Below, one piece after another: positions 6,950-9,637 of a stretch of 9,637 bases of DNA (position 1 is its first letter; each line of letters starts with the position of its first letter). The stretch lies in assembly GCA_950069165.1 (NCBI GenBank), contig CATMIT010000057.1, forward strand, positions 1 through 9,637, written 5' to 3'. Source of the DNA: an uncultured Flavobacteriales bacterium (GTDB taxonomy: Bacteria > Bacteroidota > Bacteroidia > Flavobacteriales > BACL11). The notes under the pieces were generated by a model. The model saw only the letters and a program-made list of their open reading frames with translations, had not been told where the DNA came from and searched no databases. A program made the position numbers and the translations under genes.

Positions 6950-7528
6950 ATGAATTATAGTATTTATGCCGAAAGCACCCCAAACCCTGCAGTAATGAAA
7001 TTTGTTTCTAACAGAATTTTAGTTGCTGAAAATATAGAAATTCTAACTTTGGAAGATGCAAAGCAAATGCCTCTTGCCACAGCAATTTTTAATTTTCCAT
7101 TTATTAAAGGTCTTTTTATAAGTGGGAATTTTATTGCCATCACTAAAAATGCAGAAGTAAAATGGGATGATGTAGCAATGCAACTCCGCATTTTCATTAC
7201 CGATTTTTTAAACAAAGAAGGAGTGGAAATTGAAGAGGTGAAAACGATAAAAGAAGTAGAAAAAAAGATAGAGCAAGAAATGCTAAATTTTTCCGACATG
7301 GAACAAAAAATAGCGAATATATTAGATGAATACATACGGCCTGCCGTAGAATCGGATGGTGGTTTTATTTCATTAAAATCTTTTGAAAATGGAGTGGTTT
7401 CTGTTGTATTGAAAGGAGCTTGCAGTGGTTGTCCTTCCTCTTCCCTTACGCTAAAACAAGGTATTGAAAGCTTGTTAAAACAAAGGTTTCCTGAGCAAAT
7501 AAAAGATGTGGTGGCCTATGAAGAATAG
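6950..7528 (+). CDS. Nfu-type iron-sulfur cluster scaffold/carrier protein (NifU family)
   Basis: Nfu proteins carry iron-sulfur clusters from the assembly machinery to target enzymes in the cytoplasm. The product is 192 residues. The N-terminal half, about 1-90, is the Nfu N-terminal domain (ESTPNPAVMKFVSN at 8-21, IFNFPFIKGLFISGNFIAI at about 46-64). A charged linker follows at about 90-112. The C-terminal NifU domain, about 113-192, has VESDGGFISL and the cluster-binding motif GACSGCPSS, with Cys158 and Cys161. This two-domain layout is that of mitochondrial NFU1 and many bacterial Nfu proteins, not the three-domain NifU of nitrogen fixers. The ATG at 6950 is fixed by an in-frame TGA at 6941-6943 just upstream. 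No SUF or ISC gene is next to it in the window. Its 3' end overlaps the next gene by 11 bases, which suggests translational coupling. Confidence 0.94.
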   Translation: MNYSIYAESTPNPAVMKFVSNRILVAENIEILTLEDAKQMPLATAIFNFPFIKGLFISGNFIAITKNAEVKWDDVAMQLRIFITDFLNKEGVEIEEVKTIKEVEKKIEQEMLNFSDMEQKIANILDEYIRPAVESDGGFISLKSFENGVVSVVLKGACSGCPSSSLTLKQGIESLLKQRFPEQIKDVVAYEE

Positions 7529-9637
7529 ACTGCTTTTTTCTGTTTGTTTTGTTTTAGCAGTATCCGTAAATTGTCAGAATCGCACCTATGTAAAAGATGA
7601 TAAACTCACGCCAAGAGAGCATAATGTAGATATGCAACATTTACTTTTAGATGTTAGCTTTGAACCAAAAATTGGAAAAGTAATTGGGAATGTAGCACTC
7701 ACTTTTACACCTTTACTATCAAGAGTAGATTCTCTTTATTTGGATGCCCCTAACATTATCATTCATCATATTTTGATGGATGAAAAAGAAATTAAGTTTT
7801 CTCAGAATAAAAAAGGAATTACCCTGTTTTTTACAAAATCTTTAAGTTGGGAAAACAGCTATACTGTAACTATTGATTACCATTGCTTCCCCAGAAAAGG
7901 AATTTATTTTATTGGATGGAATGATGAGCAAAATTTAAGCCGAAAACAAATCTGGACACAAGGACAAGGCATTGACAATAGGCATTGGATTCCGCATTAT
8001 GATGAAATGAACGACAAACTTATAACGGAACTTATTGTTCATTTTGACAAAGATTACAAAGTATTATCCAATGGCAATTTGATTGATAAAACAGAAGAAG
8101 GAGATTTAACACAATGGCATTATAAAATAACAAGTCCTCATCCTTCCTATCTGATAATGTTAGGAATTGGGGAATATGATATTTTAGAAAAAACAGCAGA
8201 AAGCGGCACGCCCCTTAATTTGTATTATTATCCAGATTGGGAAAGTAGAGTCTCTTCTGCTTATCGTCTCAGCAAAGAAATGTTTGACTATTTGGAAAGG
8301 GAAATTGATGTGCCTTATCCTTGGGAAAGCTATGCTCAAATTCCTGTTCAGGATTTTATGTATGGCGCCATGGAAAACACCACCGCCACTTTGTTTGGTG
8401 ATTTTTATTTTGTAGATTCTGTAAGTTTTAACGACATCAATTATGTGTATGTAAACGCCCATGAATTGGCACATCAGTGGTTTGGAGATTGCATCACTTC
8501 CAGAACTTCCTCACACCATTGGCTACAAGAGAGTTTCGCAACTTACTATGGTTATATGGTAGAAAAAGAATTTTTCGGCAAAGATTATTTTGATAATACC
8601 AGAAGAAAAGCAAAAGATAAATCCCTAAAAGAAGCTCTGAAAAATGACAACCCAATTGCTTGTTCTTATGCCGGTGGAGTGCGTAAATATCCCAAAGGCG
8701 CCATGATTTTGGATATGCTAAAATATGTGGTTGGTGAGGATGAGTACCGAAAAGCCATCAAGCATTATTTGGAAAAACATGCCTATGAAAATGTAGATTC
8801 AGAAGATTTATTAATCGCTTTTCATGAATCACTTGGCCTTTCTTTAGATTGGTTTTGGGAGCAATGGGTTTATAAAGGTGGCGAACCAAATTATGAAGTA
8901 AGCTACAAAAGAATTAAGCAGGAAGTAACTTTTATAGTGGAGCAAGTGCATGATACCACTGAACTTGTTCACCTATTTAAAATGCCAATCGTTTTTGAAA
9001 TTCATTTTACAGATGGCACATCCATCAGCAGAAAAGAAGTAATTGAAAAAGAGAAACAGCAAATCAATTTCATTATTCCTAAGGGCAAGAAAGTGGCTTT
9101 CGTTTTATTTGACTCGGACAATAAAATTTTGAAAAATATTACTTTCAAAAAATCACTCAGCATGCTGAAAGCTCAAGTTATTTCTGCTAAAAATATTTTG
9201 GACAGATATGATGCACTTGTGGCTTTAAGAGAAATTTCTTACTCCAAAAAGAAAGGATTGCTATTTGAAATTTTTAATGCAGAGAAATTTTATTTACTAA
9301 AAACGGAAGTAATTAGTCAGTTAGAAAAAAAGGATGTGGAATTACTAATTGTAGATTTTACGGATAAACACAAAAGCCAAAATCAGGTGAAAGTAAAAAA
9401 TGCTATCCTGAACAAACTGGAAGTAAGTGAGCAGACAATTGATTTTTTTATAATAGCTTTGGATGATTTATCTTACAGAAATAAAGAAGTTGCCTACAAA
9501 AAGTTGGTAGTGCACAATCCTGATATTTTGAATCAGGATATGGAACGAAATATAAATGGGGAAAATGATTACGGAAGAAAATTAAGCATTACTAAATTAG
9601 CGCTTTTTATCGATTATGGTGTTAGTAAAGATTCTGT
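7518..9637 (+). CDS. Exported M1-family zinc aminopeptidase, 3' end cut off by the window
   Basis: M1 peptidases remove N-terminal residues from peptides using one zinc ion. The frame from the ATG at 7518 stays open to the window end (706 complete codons). The signal peptide covers residues 1-19, probably cut by signal peptidase I in VNC|Q. Cys19 could suggest a lipoprotein, but Asn before it is a poor lipobox, so a soluble periplasmic or secreted enzyme is more likely. The substrate motif GAMEN is at 283-287. The zinc site HELAH is at 315-319, with third ligand Glu338 exactly 18 residues later in WLQESFATY. The transition-state Tyr is probably Tyr391 in KYPKGA. All catalytic residues are present. 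One small oddity is Ser339, where the family usually has Gly. After about residue 545 the chain is helical and Lys-rich and may form HEAT-like repeats. The start lies within the end of nfu. Substrate range and the C-terminus, including any secretion signal, are unknown. Confidence 0.93.
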   Translation, partial: MKNRLLFSVCFVLAVSVNCQNRTYVKDDKLTPREHNVDMQHLLLDVSFEPKIGKVIGNVALTFTPLLSRVDSLYLDAPNIIIHHILMDEKEIKFSQNKKGITLFFTKSLSWENSYTVTIDYHCFPRKGIYFIGWNDEQNLSRKQIWTQGQGIDNRHWIPHYDEMNDKLITELIVHFDKDYKVLSNGNLIDKTEEGDLTQWHYKITSPHPSYLIMLGIGEYDILEKTAESGTPLNLYYYPDWESRVSSAYRLSKEMFDYLEREIDVPYPWESYAQIPVQDFMYGAMENTTATLFGDFYFVDSVSFNDINYVYVNAHELAHQWFGDCITSRTSSHHWLQESFATYYGYMVEKEFFGKDYFDNTRRKAKDKSLKEALKNDNPIACSYAGGVRKYPKGAMILDMLKYVVGEDEYRKAIKHYLEKHAYENVDSEDLLIAFHESLGLSLDWFWEQWVYKGGEPNYEVSYKRIKQEVTFIVEQVHDTTELVHLFKMPIVFEIHFTDGTSISRKEVIEKEKQQINFIIPKGKKVAFVLFDSDNKILKNITFKKSLSMLKAQVISAKNILDRYDALVALREISYSKKKGLLFEIFNAEKFYLLKTEVISQLEKKDVELLIVDFTDKHKSQNQVKVKNAILNKLEVSEQTIDFFIIALDDLSYRNKEVAYKKLVVHNPDILNQDMERNINGENDYGRKLSITKLALFIDYGVSKDS

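Noticed and set aside
6940..6960. A six-codon frame (MKKNEL) that overlaps the nfu start and could be an upstream peptide.
   Set aside because: Its ATG lies only six bases after the likely -7 box, so it would be at or before the transcript start. The A-run that creates it is ordinary for leaders here.
7518..7577. A lipoprotein signal on the M1 peptidase because of Cys19 after a hydrophobic stretch.
   Set aside because: The residues before the cysteine (S-V-N) fit a lipobox poorly, while V-N-C before Gln fits signal peptidase I cleavage.
8184..8474. A 96-codon open frame on the minus strand within the peptidase gene.
   Set aside because: It lies entirely opposite the conserved catalytic region of the M1 gene, resembles no known protein, and is best read as a shadow frame. 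The other minus-strand frames were rejected for the same reason.
1..9637. Mobile elements, CRISPR arrays, tRNA or rRNA genes, riboswitches and a new defence system.
   Set aside because: The genes are closely packed, all on one strand and all from core families. The gaps are at most about 65 bases, and I found no repeat array, transposase or structured RNA pattern.

Overview
The window is an AT-rich chromosomal segment, with every recognised gene on the + strand. It most likely comes from a member of the Bacteroidota. Three things point there. The gene order nadK, PorG-like barrel, uppS, bamA, two OmpH/Skp genes, murI is typical of that phylum. The exported proteins have signal peptides ending in an alanine-glutamine junction. 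Shine-Dalgarno sequences are mostly absent, while TAnnTTTG-type -7 elements lie in short A-rich leaders. The genus cannot be read from the sequence.

Layout: (1) The 3' part of an NAD kinase gene opens the window. (2) A new transcription unit probably begins at a TATATTTG element at 733-740. It carries a PorG/DUF6089-type outer-membrane barrel gene, the isoprenyl transferase gene uppS, bamA (843 aa, five POTRA domains and a barrel) and two tandem periplasmic OmpH/Skp-like chaperone genes. A second TATATTTG sits in the 31-base gap before the first chaperone gene. A 9-bp hairpin with a T-rich tail at 6063-6090 closes the cluster. (3) The glutamate racemase gene murI follows on its own. (4) A third -7-like element, TAAGTTTG, precedes an Nfu-type iron-sulfur scaffold gene. 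That gene overlaps by 11 bases the start of an exported M1-family zinc aminopeptidase gene, which runs off the end of the window.

How the genes fit together: the central block is a cell-envelope construction cluster. UppS makes the polyprenyl carrier for peptidoglycan and surface polysaccharide. OmpH/Skp proteins escort unfolded barrel proteins across the periplasm, and BamA inserts them in the outer membrane. The PorG-like barrel is a probable client of BamA and a likely part of the type IX secretion system. MurI supplies D-glutamate for peptidoglycan. NAD kinase, Nfu and the peptidase are general metabolic or nutritional functions that sit beside this block.

I found no mobile element, CRISPR array, tRNA or rRNA, and no gene-free stretch longer than about 65 bases. 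The window reads as a conserved core region rather than a new system. The points most worth checking are the PorG/T9SS assignment, the forced TTG start of bamA and the recurring -7 elements.
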